Positions 41,703-49,044 are shown, counted from the stretch's first letter. The stretch is 50,842 nucleotides of DNA from a virus (IMGVR_UViG_3300029977_000003:1-50842); one strand, 5' to 3'. The notes: generated by a model from the letters alone, not told the origin. Made by a program: numbers and translations.

Positions 41703-42011
41703 TCATTTCTCCTCCTTTAACAACCATCCGAAACGGCAAAAGAACCAGTCACAAGCCCTATCCGCAGCCTCACATGGGTCTGGTCCCCATTTCTTTTGGG
41801 GATCCTCCGGAATGTCAGGAAGGCCAGCCCTGCGGAGAAGGTCCAGGCCCATTCCCAGGTCGGTCCAGATTTTCTCCTTTTCGGTCCGACGGACGGTCCT
41901 AAAGAAGAAGAATTTAGCTGCCTTGATGAGATCATCGGGGCTGACCTCCTCGCCTTGGACCATTCGCCTATACACTCTCTCCGCCTCCCTTTTCCTTAGC
42001 CCGCCCGCCAT
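41703..42011 (-). CDS. hypothetical early protein
   Basis: 102 aa from ATG 42011. 'REAERVYRRMVQGEEVSPDD', 'LIKAAKFFFFRTVRRTEKEK' and a Trp/Cys-rich end ('CEAADRACDWFFCRFGWLL'). No family recognised. Lies two bases after the winged-helix regulator gene. Confidence 0.6.
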   Translation of the reverse strand: MAGGLRKREAERVYRRMVQGEEVSPDDLIKAAKFFFFRTVRRTEKEKIWTDLGMGLDLLRRAGLPDIPEDPQKKWGPDPCEAADRACDWFFCRFGWLLKEEK

Positions 42012-42012
42012 T

Positions 42013-42324
42013 TTAGTGCTCCTTTCTTCGGAAGTAAGCAACCGCTGCGGCCCTCATTTGTTCAAGGTGGTCGACTATTTCCTTGCCAAGCTCCGTTAAT
42101 GAGTAAAAGGATCGGTAGGGCGGCTGGGGTTCTACATCCTTCTTGATCAAGAGAGCATCCATCAAGACCTGAAGGTTCTTGAGGATATTAAAGCTTTTTT
42201 CTCCAAGCTTTCCCTCCATTTCGCCAAACGGAACCACGTCCTCCTGTCTGAGCAAGAAAAGGATCTTCATCCTAATTGGATAAATCACGGCCTTTAGAAC
42301 CTGTTCGAAAGGATCTTTCCTCAT
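42013..42324 (-). CDS. winged-helix transcription regulator
   Basis: 103 aa from ATG 42324 with site GGAGGAG. 'YPIRMKILFLLRQEDVVPFG', 'EMEGKLGEKSFNILKNLQVL', 'MDALLIKKDVEPQPPYRSFY', 'SLTELGKEIVDHLEQM' is the ArsR/PadR-like wHTH layout: helix, recognition helix with LKNLQVL, then a Tyr-containing wing. It likely binds the nearby divergent promoter at 42628-42678 and controls early transcription. It overlaps the upstream gene by four bases. Confidence 0.75.
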   Translation of the reverse strand: MRKDPFEQVLKAVIYPIRMKILFLLRQEDVVPFGEMEGKLGEKSFNILKNLQVLMDALLIKKDVEPQPPYRSFYSLTELGKEIVDHLEQMRAAAVAYFRRKEH

Positions 42325-42608
42325 ATTCTCCTCCAGCCTCCCCGTGGCCACATCTCATAGATCCTGAGCTCTCGGCCCAGCCTCGCCCTTCCGATTTTTC
42401 GTAATAGCTCGATGCAGGCGGAGAGTCGCTCAGGATCCTGGGCTGCCGGACCATCCAGAACCACGGCATATCCGTCCACCGCGTCTTTTTCAACTAACGC
42501 AAGCGTAGGACTGTCCTTTTTCACGAAATCCGCCAGGAGGGCCCGAACAGGAAACGCGCCGCCATCTTCGCAAAGCTGCATCAGATCCGAAAGCCGCACC
42601 GCTTTCAT
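42321..42608 (-). CDS. first gene of leftward early operon
   Basis: 95 aa from ATG 42608 (site GGAGGTGAAG). ATG 42620, seven bases from the -10, is an in-frame leaderless alternative. 'AVRLSDLMQLCEDGGAFPVR', 'TLALVEKDAVDGYAVVLDG' and 'LSACIELLRKIGRARLG'. No family recognised. Coupled to the winged-helix regulator through an ATGA overlap. Confidence 0.6.
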   Translation of the reverse strand: MKAVRLSDLMQLCEDGGAFPVRALLADFVKKDSPTLALVEKDAVDGYAVVLDGPAAQDPERLSACIELLRKIGRARLGRELRIYEMWPRGGWRRI

Positions 42609-42627
42609 CTTCACCTCCATAACTCCT

Positions 42628-42656
42628 ATTTTACCCTATAACTAAACCGTTGTCAA
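42628..42656 (-). promoter_or_regulatory. consensus promoter of the leftward early operon
   Basis: Minus strand: TTGACA (42656-42651), 17-bp spacer, TAAAAT (42633-42628). The -35 shares TTGTCAA (42650-42656) with the divergent plus-strand promoter. Confidence 0.85.
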
Positions 42657-42678
42657 GAGACCTGTTATCGGGTATCCT
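42650..42678 (+). promoter_or_regulatory. divergent promoter sharing the -35 element
   Basis: TTGTCA (42650-42655), 17-bp spacer, TATCCT (42673-42678), six bases, ATG 42685. One polymerase bound here would block the opposite promoter, which gives a switch-like layout. Confidence 0.6.
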
Positions 42679-42684
42679 TAAGGG

Positions 42685-42966
42685 ATGAAGAAGGAGATCC
42701 GGGAAGTGGTTTATGTGGATCGGAATGGGGTTCACTCCATTCCGGTCGAGAAATTAATTGGAGCGGACTTCGCTGAGGTTTCCCTCGAACCCTCTGGGAG
42801 TCTTTTCATAAAAGGCCAGGTTGGTGACTTACCTTTTTCGTTCGAAGTAACGCGCAAAAACACAAAGGAATTCGGGATCACCGTTCCCCTTCTCGCTATC
42901 AGGAAGTACCTTTCCGAAATGGAGGAGGGAAATGAAAGGGAAAAGGGAAAGGAAAAGAAAGACTAA
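42685..42966 (+). CDS. hypothetical protein, first of rightward early operon
   Basis: 93 aa. 'EIREVVYVDRNGVHSIPVEK', 'VSLEPSGSLFIKGQVGDLPF', then a Glu/Lys-rich C-terminus. Beta-rich core and acidic-basic tail. No family recognised. Probably leaderless from the divergent promoter; its 3' end overlaps the next gene by 35 bases. Confidence 0.6.
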   Translation: MKKEIREVVYVDRNGVHSIPVEKLIGADFAEVSLEPSGSLFIKGQVGDLPFSFEVTRKNTKEFGITVPLLAIRKYLSEMEEGNEREKGKEKKD

Positions 42967-43093
42967 GATGAAGATGGGCCCGATGCTTCCTCAAAAGGCT
43001 GGCCCCATGAAGGACCGCCGCACGAAACGCGAAAGGCAGAAGCTTATGAGGATCCTAGAGGAGGAGGCGCTCGATGCTGGAATCATCTTGTAA
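42932..43093 (+). CDS. 53-aa basic small protein
   Basis: ATG 42932 has an ideal GGAGGAGGGAA site. The peptide starts MKGKRERKRKTKMKMGPM, contains 'KDRRTKRERQKLMRILEEEA' and ends LDAGIIL. It is Lys/Arg-rich with an acidic helical end and overlaps both neighbours (35 and 20 bases). Codon layout and coupling support a real gene. Nucleic-acid binding is plausible. Confidence 0.55.
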   Translation: MKGKRERKRKTKMKMGPMLPQKAGPMKDRRTKRERQKLMRILEEEALDAGIIL

Positions 43094-43385
43094 ATTCATC
43101 CACATCCGAGCCTCGAAAGAAGAAGCCCTCCAGCTCTTCGAAGCCCTAAACCAGGGATCCAAGCGCACTTGGGGAGGGTTCCCTCTCGCCACTTTCTGGA
43201 GGGACAACCAGACTCACATTTCCTTCCACTGGATTCCCCTCGGGAAAACAGGAAACATCCTCCTCGCCTTTTCGCCCACCCTAGAAAGGGAGATCATGCA
43301 GTTTGCCCAAGGGAAGAAACAGGAAAGTCCCGAGAAGAGCCTGCAGGAATTAGAGACCCTTCCGCTCCTCGGAAAGGAGGAATAA
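43074..43385 (+). CDS. hypothetical protein before thyX
   Basis: 103 aa. 'FIHIRASKEEALQLFEALNQ', 'GGFPLATFWRDNQTHISFHW', 'GNILLAFSPTLEREIMQFA'. Alpha/beta, possibly a small ACT- or ferredoxin-like fold. No family recognised. Its stop overlaps the thyX start (TAATG). Confidence 0.6.
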   Translation: MLESSCKFIHIRASKEEALQLFEALNQGSKRTWGGFPLATFWRDNQTHISFHWIPLGKTGNILLAFSPTLEREIMQFAQGKKQESPEKSLQELETLPLLGKEE

Positions 43386-43990
43386 TGAAAGTTGAGCTCT
43401 GGGAAATAACCCGTGTTCCGGAAATTTTTATTGTGCGATGTGCACGAGTTAGCCGCGGGAAATCTGGAAGGGATGAGCTGATACTCCTTGATGATGCACG
43501 AGACTTCATAAGAAAGCTCATCAGAAAGGGGCATGAATCGGTTCTAGAACATGCCTGGGCCACTTTCTACATCGATGGGATCTCCAGGGTTTGCCTTGCC
43601 CAACTTACCCGCCACCGCATAGCTTCCTACACGGTCGAGTCCCAAAGGTTTGTGACGCCCAAGGAAACGTTCGTGATCCCGCCTTCTTTTCTGAAACCCG
43701 ATGATCCTAGCGTAAAAGCTATGGTGGAGGCCTATTTGGAGACTTCGAAAGTTGTCTTCGAAAACTTACTTGCCTCGGGCATCCCGAAAGAAGATGCCCG
43801 TTTCATGCTTCCGCAAGCGATCACTACCTCCCTTGTCATGACCGCGAATTTCCGAGAGTGGAGGCATATTCTAAAACTCCGAACCGCCCCGGATGCTCAA
43901 TGGGAGATCCGCACCTTGTGCACGGAGATCGGTAGAATCCTTATGGAACACGCTCCAAGCGTGTTCCAGGACATCATGGAGGGAAAATGA
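43385..43990 (+). CDS. thyX: FAD-dependent thymidylate synthase
   Basis: 201 aa. It methylates dUMP to dTMP using FAD, NADPH and methylene-tetrahydrofolate. The ThyX motif RHR-x3-S-x5-QR is present as RHRIASYTVESQR. 'GHESVLEHAWATFYIDGISR', 'YLPQ'-like 'DARFMLPQAITTSLVMTANF' and 'REWRHILKLRTAPDAQWEIR' complete the family pattern. Site AAAGGAGGAAT. It overlaps dCTP deaminase by four bases, forming a dTMP-supply pair. Confidence 0.95.
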   Translation: MKVELWEITRVPEIFIVRCARVSRGKSGRDELILLDDARDFIRKLIRKGHESVLEHAWATFYIDGISRVCLAQLTRHRIASYTVESQRFVTPKETFVIPPSFLKPDDPSVKAMVEAYLETSKVVFENLLASGIPKEDARFMLPQAITTSLVMTANFREWRHILKLRTAPDAQWEIRTLCTEIGRILMEHAPSVFQDIMEGK

Positions 43991-44562
43991 ACTTTCATTT
44001 TCTGCCGGATTATGAAATAAAGGAACTGTGCGAACGGGACCCGCCCATGATTTCTCCTTTCGTCCCTCGACAAGAAGGGAGACCAACCTATGGGCTTAGC
44101 TCTATAGGCTACGACATCCGCCTAGGACGGAAATTCCTGGTCCCAAAGTTCTCAGGAGTGAACCTCGTCCTGGATCCACGAAGGTTTCCGAGGGAGATGT
44201 TTGCAAGCGTGGAACTAGATAAGAATGAGAAGACCATAGAGCTCGCGCCCCATTCATCGATTTTGGCCGAGTCCTTAGAGCACTTCGTGATGCCCGATGA
44301 TGTGTTCGCTCTTTGTGTAGGCAAATCGACCTATGCTCGATGTGGGGTCTTCATCAACTTCACCGTCGCCGAACCAGGATGGCGAGGAGTTTTAACCCTG
44401 GAAATCATGAACCTCTCAAGCTACCCCGTTCGCCTATACCTGGAAGAAGGCATAGGACAAATGCTTTTCTTCCGCGTCCCGCGTCCGAAACGTACTTACT
44501 CCGAGAAAGAAGCAGGAGGGATCTATCAAGACCAAACTGGCGCAACTCTGCCTTCTTGGTGA
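43987..44562 (+). CDS. dcd: dCTP deaminase
   Basis: 191 aa. 'SSIGYDIRLG', 'GKSTYARCGVFINFTVAEPG', 'WRGVLTLEIMNLSSYPVRLY' and 'EEGIGQMLFF' carry the dCTP deaminase motifs, including the catalytic Glu in AEPGWRG. It makes dUTP, or dUMP if bifunctional, feeding ThyX. The C-terminal 'GGIYQDQTGATLPSW' closes the active site in the family. ATGA-coupled to thyX. Confidence 0.9.
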   Translation: MNFHFLPDYEIKELCERDPPMISPFVPRQEGRPTYGLSSIGYDIRLGRKFLVPKFSGVNLVLDPRRFPREMFASVELDKNEKTIELAPHSSILAESLEHFVMPDDVFALCVGKSTYARCGVFINFTVAEPGWRGVLTLEIMNLSSYPVRLYLEEGIGQMLFFRVPRPKRTYSEKEAGGIYQDQTGATLPSW

Positions 44563-44572
44563 GGGGTGAGCC

Positions 44573-44770
44573 TTGTTCTGTCCACGATGCGGAGAAAGAG
44601 GAAGATGGCAGTCACTTGGAAGCGGAAAAGTTTTATTTTGCCCTTATTGTCGAAGCCTCTGGGATCTTGATTACATCTCCCGCGTAGTAGAAAAGCGGCG
44701 AGCTTTCCTAAAATTCTCCCGTGGAGATGCCAGCCGAAGAGTCCGCTTGTTAAACCCTAAAACTCCTTAA
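44573..44770 (+). CDS. zinc-ribbon small protein
   Basis: 65 aa from TTG 44573 with GAGGGGTG upstream. CPRCG and CPYC knuckles, 18 residues apart, then a basic C-terminus. Similar small ribbons often accompany phage nucleotide-metabolism genes. Function unknown. Confidence 0.55.
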   Translation: MFCPRCGERGRWQSLGSGKVLFCPYCRSLWDLDYISRVVEKRRAFLKFSRGDASRRVRLLNPKTP

Positions 44771-44782
44771 TGGAAAATCTTC

Positions 44783-45802
44783 TTGGAATTGAAAATCGCC
44801 ATAGTAACAAGAAACGCTATACACGGAGGAGTAGAAAGCCTCGTTGCTCTTCACCAGGAATATTTCCCAGCTGATGTTTTCGTGGCTGGAGGAATTAATC
44901 AGCCCAAAACCTGCCCATTTTCTTACACTTACATAGATGCCAAGAATGGGAAGAAAGCTCATGAAGACCTCGCACTCCTCTTAAGAGATTATGATGTGGT
45001 TGAGTACCATTGGCCTCCGCCTTGGGCCGTCCAGGCCATAGCTTCAACGAAGAAGCCCTGTGTGGAAGTTGTGCATCGAACTGATGCCTCCGAGTGCGAT
45101 AAAACCGTCCCGACCCTGATCATAACCCACTCCCATTATCTCGCTGATTTCCTCGAAAAGACTTATGGCCGAAACGCGATCGTCATCCCAAATGCGATCG
45201 AAGTGGATAAGTTTCCAGAGAAAAGCAGAGGGGAATTCGTGGGCGCAATCACTTCCTATTCCAGGATCAAAGGAATAGACCTCTTCTTAAAAGCCTGGAA
45301 AGGAGTGCAACAACTCTTTCCCGAAGTTCCCGTCCGGTTCTATGGTGCTGGACCAGACCTTCCCCTATTTAAGAAAATGGTTTCTGATTTAGGCTTGAAG
45401 AATGTGGAACTCCTCGGCCCAGTAGCCCACCCAGAAAACTACATCACCGAGTTCAAGCTTTTTGTTGTGCCATCAAGGGTCGAAGGCTTTCCTACGACCA
45501 TTTTGGAGGCTCTAGCCTGTAACATCCCCGTACTAGCTTCAGCTTTGCCGGGAATTCTTGAGTTCAAGGAACTTTCCGAAAAGCGCGGCTTTTCTCTTCC
45601 GCTCTTCTTATTCAATCCGGAAGACATCAATGATCTAAGGGGAAAACTAATCGAGCTTCTAAGTTCATCTCCGCATTCCCTAAATGGACGCATTTATGTC
45701 TCTCGGTACCATAACGCAAAAGATCATTGCCATGCATACCTTGAAGTACTTCGTCAAGCTTTTATGAAGATTGAACTGGAGCGTTTGGATAGAATCTTTT
45801 GA
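44783..45802 (+). CDS. glycosyltransferase, GT4-like
   Basis: 339 aa from TTG 44783 (TTG 44789 alternative). N-terminal 'LKIAIVTRNAIHGGVESLVA' with the GG-V-E acceptor loop, 'VVEYHWPPPWAVQAI', 'IVIPNAIEVDKFPE', 'YSRIKGIDLFLKAWKGV', and the GT4 donor site 'VVPSRVEGFPTTILEALACN' (E-x7-E). GT-B fold, retaining enzyme expected. Unlike 845-1885 it sits with nucleotide metabolism genes, so DNA-base or host-surface sugar transfer are both possible. A terminator-like structure follows directly. Confidence 0.85.
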   Translation: MELKIAIVTRNAIHGGVESLVALHQEYFPADVFVAGGINQPKTCPFSYTYIDAKNGKKAHEDLALLLRDYDVVEYHWPPPWAVQAIASTKKPCVEVVHRTDASECDKTVPTLIITHSHYLADFLEKTYGRNAIVIPNAIEVDKFPEKSRGEFVGAITSYSRIKGIDLFLKAWKGVQQLFPEVPVRFYGAGPDLPLFKKMVSDLGLKNVELLGPVAHPENYITEFKLFVVPSRVEGFPTTILEALACNIPVLASALPGILEFKELSEKRGFSLPLFLFNPEDINDLRGKLIELLSSSPHSLNGRIYVSRYHNAKDHCHAYLEVLRQAFMKIELERLDRIF

Positions 45803-45857
45803 AGAGGCCCAGGCGAGCCTTATCCGAGGCCGGACCCTAAAGCTCGCCTGAACCTCT
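45803..45857 (+). terminator. long stem-loop after glycosyltransferase
   Basis: AGAGG/CCTCT and CAGGCGAGC/GCTCGCCTG (45810-45850) stack with small internal bulges around a 23-nt loop. A short TTGCAATTCTT follows. Probably a terminator. Confidence 0.6.
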
Positions 45858-45874
45858 TGCAATTCTTCGCTCTC

Positions 45875-45903
45875 TTGACAAAACTCAAGCCATGTGGTAA
45901 ACT
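45875..45903 (+). promoter_or_regulatory. promoter of small Cys protein and initiator genes
   Basis: TTGACA (45875-45880), 17-bp spacer, TAAACT (45898-45903), six bases, ATG 45910. Leaderless. Confidence 0.8.
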
Positions 45904-45909
45904 AGAAGC

Positions 45910-46107
45910 ATGGGGACTGGAACCCAGGAAGTAGATCAGGAAACGAGGAAATACCAGGAATTCAAATCAGTGCCATTATGCCCCATGAATGATTTTGGAG
46001 CGTGCAAAGAGGGAAGATGCGCGTGGTTCGACCCATGGGCCAAAAAGTGCGCAGTACTTGTTATTGCCCAGGCAATTCCTCGAGTGGATATCCAAGAGTT
46101 ACCATGA
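45910..46107 (+). CDS. Cys-rich small protein
   Basis: 65 aa. 'CPMNDFGACKEGRCAWFDPW' followed by AKKC gives C-x6/7-C-x4-C-x8-C, a small metal-binding or Fe-S-like motif. N-terminus is acidic and helical. No family name. First gene after the promoter, leading to the winged-helix gene. Confidence 0.6.
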   Translation: MGTGTQEVDQETRKYQEFKSVPLCPMNDFGACKEGRCAWFDPWAKKCAVLVIAQAIPRVDIQELP

Positions 46108-46112
46108 AAGAT

Positions 46113-46159
46113 GGGCTGGGGGCATCCCGCCCCGCTGTCCCTCAAATCGCCCCCAGCCC
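46113..46159 (+). promoter_or_regulatory. leader hairpin before putative initiator gene
   Basis: An 11-bp perfect stem (GGGCTGGGGGC/GCCCCCAGCCC) with a 25-nt loop lies between the two genes and 12 bases before the AAAGGAGGAC site. No U-tract. It could set mRNA stability or translation of the initiator. Confidence 0.5.
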
Positions 46160-46183
46160 TCCACCCTCCGAAAGGAGGACATC

Positions 46184-46927
46184 ATGATGATCCGAGATTC
46201 CCTGGAGCCGCCCGAAAACCCCCTCCTAACTTTCGTCGAGAATTACATTGAGCTCGGCCCCGAGGAGAAGAGGAAAGCCTTCTGGAGGGCCATAAGCTGG
46301 CAATCGCGCTTCAAGGAAGTCCTCCGCGGCGATGCCTCGTTCTGCCGAAAACACTTCGCCCGAGTCCTGAAAGAGTTCGGCTACCCTGGGAACCCCCAAC
46401 AAGACTACATCGAATTCCTCCTCCGCCGAGGAGCTTGGAAATACATGAACCCAAGAAGGCCTCCCAAACTCGAACTCTACGTCCTCCTCGCCCTTCTCCT
46501 CGCAGGAAGGTCCCTATCCAAGAACGAACTCACCCTCTTCCTCAACCTCCCCAAACGAAAAATCACCCAGGCCATCCATAACCTCCGCCGCGATGCCCTC
46601 GTCCGAGTCTCCTCAACCCCTAGAACTCCCATCCGAAGAAACTTCTGGACACTCCACAACTCCACAAAACTCCTCCTCACCGAACTCCTCAACTCCGGCC
46701 TCTTCGTAAAAGAAACCTGGGAAGTCCAAGTCGCCCTCCACTCCAAAGGAGTAAAACCCATCTGCCCCTACACCCCAGATATGCGAACCACCATCCTGAA
46801 AGCCCGCCTCTATATCCAACAAAGGGATAACCTCTATAACCTCCCCGTCACCGTAGGACTCGAAATCGGAAAAGACGAAATCCAAATCCTCCCTAACCCG
46901 AACACCGAAACCTACCAAGCCTCCTGA
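46184..46927 (+). CDS. winged-helix protein, putative replication initiator
   Basis: 247 aa from ATG 46184 (or 46187) after a strong ribosome site. The frame is open upstream to 45989, but that part overlaps the previous gene. Residues ~85-150 are a winged helix ('KLELYVLLALLLAGRSLSKN', 'ELTLFLNLPKRKITQAIHNL', 'RRDALVRVSSTPRTPIRRNF'). A second domain follows with 'NLYNLPVTVGLEIGKDEIQI'. Codons end almost only in C or A, the most skewed of the window. It sits directly beside the non-coding iteron region, the typical place for an initiator. Function is inferred from position and fold. Confidence 0.6.
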   Translation: MMIRDSLEPPENPLLTFVENYIELGPEEKRKAFWRAISWQSRFKEVLRGDASFCRKHFARVLKEFGYPGNPQQDYIEFLLRRGAWKYMNPRRPPKLELYVLLALLLAGRSLSKNELTLFLNLPKRKITQAIHNLRRDALVRVSSTPRTPIRRNFWTLHNSTKLLLTELLNSGLFVKETWEVQVALHSKGVKPICPYTPDMRTTILKARLYIQQRDNLYNLPVTVGLEIGKDEIQILPNPNTETYQAS

Positions 46928-48543
46928 ATAACTCATAGCTTGAAATCTGCATTCTAACAGAACTTGCCTCAACTCGAAAGGTTCCGCACGTCTCTTAGAC
47001 TTTCCAAACTAGTGCGAGAGGTAAGAAAACCCAGACTAGGACCGCAAAACCTCGATTTTAAAACCGGTGATTAAAATGAAACTGTTGGGGACCGCAAAAA
47101 GCATCTATATAGACCACCATAGTCGATTTTCACCACTGAAAGTCCCGCTTGGCAACTGAACGAACCCTTTATGATGCGTTTTTCGATATGCGCGGAAATT
47201 CAGTTCCAGTCTAGCCAAAGTCCAACATGCTTCACACGAGGCGAATCAGGAGTTCCCATGCGAGGAATCGAGATTCCACGCTTGCCACCTGCTAAAGACC
47301 TCGATACTTAAAGGATCTTTGAAGTATTTGCTAAAAAATCCTTTAAATGATGCCTAGAGACTCTAGAAACTACCCAAGACTAACAGACATTTGTCCCTTA
47401 CGACTGTCAATTCGCGAAAGCTCAACTCTGTGGCAGGAAAGCACGAAGAGAACCGAGGAGAAACTTGGATGATGGAGTATGATGGAAAACAGTGTTACAA
47501 CGAGGGGTTTTGACCCTCCTCCCCGAAAAGGTGGGGGGTCTTTTTCTTCCTGGGGTCCAAGTTCCAACCCACGAGAAATCAAGATAGCTAGCCAGCGGAA
47601 ACTTAATAAAATGCGATCTTGAAACTGTTTTGCAAAAATCACTTGGATAGAGTCCAGAACAGAGAAAAACCCGTTTGTACAAACCAAGCCACTCTCTTGA
47701 AACTATACAACCCACTGAATTTCGAACGGCACATCATCAGAACCTTATTCTAAGACAAGCCACGAAGTTTTCAGACTTTGTGAGCAAATTTAAAGCTCGA
47801 AGGAGTCTGCATAAGCAATCACGATTTTTTGAGAGCGAACTACAGCACCCTTCAAAGTATTTTGAAATGTCCACTTACATAACTCTAACCCCTCCGAGCA
47901 AATTTGACAAATCAGCTGGGGAAGCTCCTTCCATCGAGGCCGAGCGAGTTAATCACACGAAGAGAACAGCAATAGCCTACAAGCAAACCTGAAATCTATC
48001 CAAGCTTCACGGCTTGGCTTGATAGAGGAACTCAAGATAGTCCTGGACTAAGCAGAACCTAATTTTAAAGGCCGTTTTTCGGCTTGTCTTAAACTTGAAA
48101 ACCACCCACCCAAAATACAGTCTAGAACGTATGTGAGTTTGTAGTGGATTTTTCAGAAAAAATTGCGTCGAATTAGCATACAGTCTTAATTTAGAGGAAT
48201 GTAGTAAAATGTTAGTCGAAGTTTGCACCCTCCAGGGAAAAGGTATATAAGGAGCTTCGGTGTCACACTGTTAAAACGAGCCAAAATCAAACCAACGGGA
48301 AACACAGAATGAACCAGCAAAATCCCCTAAACCAGACCCTAAAGAACCCCATTTAAAAGCCCATAAAGGCGTTCCTCCATGGCTCTACGTATAAAGAGAC
48401 TATCCCATACCTCGGAGGCCATTTAAAGCCATTTTAGACGGGTTGGGAGGAGAAACTTACCATAACCCCTCGAGGAAGACTTAAGAGGGAGGAAGGAAGA
48501 TGTGCCACAGTCATCTAGCTGCATAAGTCAGATATTCCAGGTT
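46928..48543. other. large non-coding region, candidate replication origin
   Basis: About 1.6 kb without a convincing gene on either strand, very long for a phage. It is AT-rich with many short inverted repeats: TTAAAGGAT/ATCCTTTAA (47308-47346), TCTATC..CCAAGC-loop-GCTTGG..GATAGA (47995-48028) and GCCG-TTTTT-CGGC near 48070. A direct repeat GGACCGCAAAA occurs near 47039 and 47091. A strong terminator lies at 47512. Strand composition switches here. Iterons follow. Best read as origin plus untranslated RNA. Confidence 0.55.
47512..47550 (+). terminator. strong terminator inside non-coding region
   Basis: GACCCTCCTCC pairs with GGTGGGGGGTC (one T-T mismatch), then TTTTTCTTCC. The preceding GAGGGG (47502-47507) can instead pair with the first stem strand (CCCTC), so an alternative antiterminator fold exists. 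It ends a transcript that must start upstream, either from the initiator operon or a non-coding RNA. Confidence 0.8.
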
Positions 48544-48618
48544 GTAATACCCTAGTTTGGAATATCCAGACTTGGAATACCACAGTTCGGAATATCATAG
48601 TTTGGACTGCTTCTGGTT
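48544..48618 (+). repeat. 15-bp iterons, five tandem copies
   Basis: Units begin at 48544, 48559, 48574, 48589 and 48604, exactly 15 bp apart. The consensus is GGAATAYC followed by NNAGTTT-like bases. The middle three match best; the outer two are degenerate. GATATTCC, the inverse of GGAATATC, lies just before at 48531. Iterons of this kind bind initiators in plasmid and phage origins. Confidence 0.7.
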
Positions 48619-48727
48619 TGCCATTGACGGCTTGCTCGCGGCTAGAGTCTGTGAGAAGCGTTCGGTTCGTCAGGAAAGCTCTCTGGTTCCATCCTTTCCG
48701 GCCCGGTATTCGCGGAATGTATCCAGG

Positions 48728-48760
48728 GCGGAATGCGCGCGCTCTGCGCTTCCATTCTGC
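48728..48760 (+). terminator. stem-loop with short T-run
   Basis: GCGGAATG pairs with CATTCTGC (one G-T), with an inner GCGC/GCGC stem, then ATTTTCC. It stops read-through on the plus strand or lies 3' to the leftward 32-aa gene. The rest of 48619-48818 shows no convincing gene. Confidence 0.4.
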
Positions 48761-48818
48761 ATTTTCCTATCATCTCTTTCTTGCTTCCCAACTGTTTTCC
48801 CGTAATCGGTGCTTTCTC

Positions 48819-48917
48819 TCATGGGGGAAACATAGAGCAGATGAGGACTTTGATTAAATAGAAGAGGAAAAGGCCGGTTATGAGAAGGAAGAGGGCCTGG
48901 AGGATTCTCCATCTCAT
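48819..48917 (-). CDS. 32-aa membrane peptide with leaderless promoter
   Basis: MRWRILQALFLLITGLFLFY then LIKVLICSMFPP: one strong membrane helix. Start ATG 48917 is nine bases after a TAAAAT box with a 17-bp spacer to TTGCAA, the exact layout of the other leaderless genes. Leftward and divergent from the 49016 promoter. Function unknown; toxin-like or envelope-acting peptides look similar. Confidence 0.6.
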   Translation of the reverse strand: MRWRILQALFLLITGLFLFYLIKVLICSMFPP

Positions 48918-48926
48918 GGCTTTTCC

Positions 48927-48955
48927 ATTTTACTGTGTGCTTCTCGGTTTTGCAA
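48927..48955 (-). promoter_or_regulatory. leaderless promoter of membrane peptide
   Basis: Minus strand TTGCAA (48955-48950), 17-bp spacer, TAAAAT (48932-48927), nine bases to ATG 48917. Confidence 0.7.
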
Positions 48956-48962
48956 CGTGCTT

Positions 48963-48977
48963 CACATGCTGCATGTG
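48963..48977. promoter_or_regulatory. 15-bp palindrome, copy 1
   Basis: CACATGCTGCATGTG, a perfect 6-3-6 inverted repeat, lies between the divergent promoters at 48927-48955 and 49016-49044. Identical copy at 50681. Candidate operator. Confidence 0.55.
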
Positions 48978-49015
48978 CTGCATTTGCTTCATGGCTCACA
49001 AGTTTCATGAATCAC

Positions 49016-49044
49016 TTGACAATGGCTTGGAGGTGTGGTATAAT
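49016..49044 (+). promoter_or_regulatory. full-consensus promoter
   Basis: TTGACA (49016-49021), 17-bp spacer, TATAAT (49039-49044): every base matches the sigma70 consensus. Probably the strongest early promoter. A GAAAGGAGGCGG site follows. Confidence 0.95.

Noticed and set aside
45989-46183. Upstream extension of the winged-helix gene
   Set aside because: Overlaps the previous gene and a hairpin; the ribosome site fits ATG 46184.
47675-47992. 105-aa frame in the non-coding region
   Set aside because: No ribosome site, no promoter, no recognisable composition; surrounding DNA is full of short inverted repeats.
46928-48618. CRISPR array
   Set aside because: Repeats are only 15 bp in direct tandem with no spacers, and no cas genes occur; the Cas4-like nuclease belongs to the recombination module.
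48670-49008. 112-aa minus-strand frame across the divergent promoters
   Set aside because: It runs through two promoters and the palindrome, and conflicts with the better-supported 32-aa gene.
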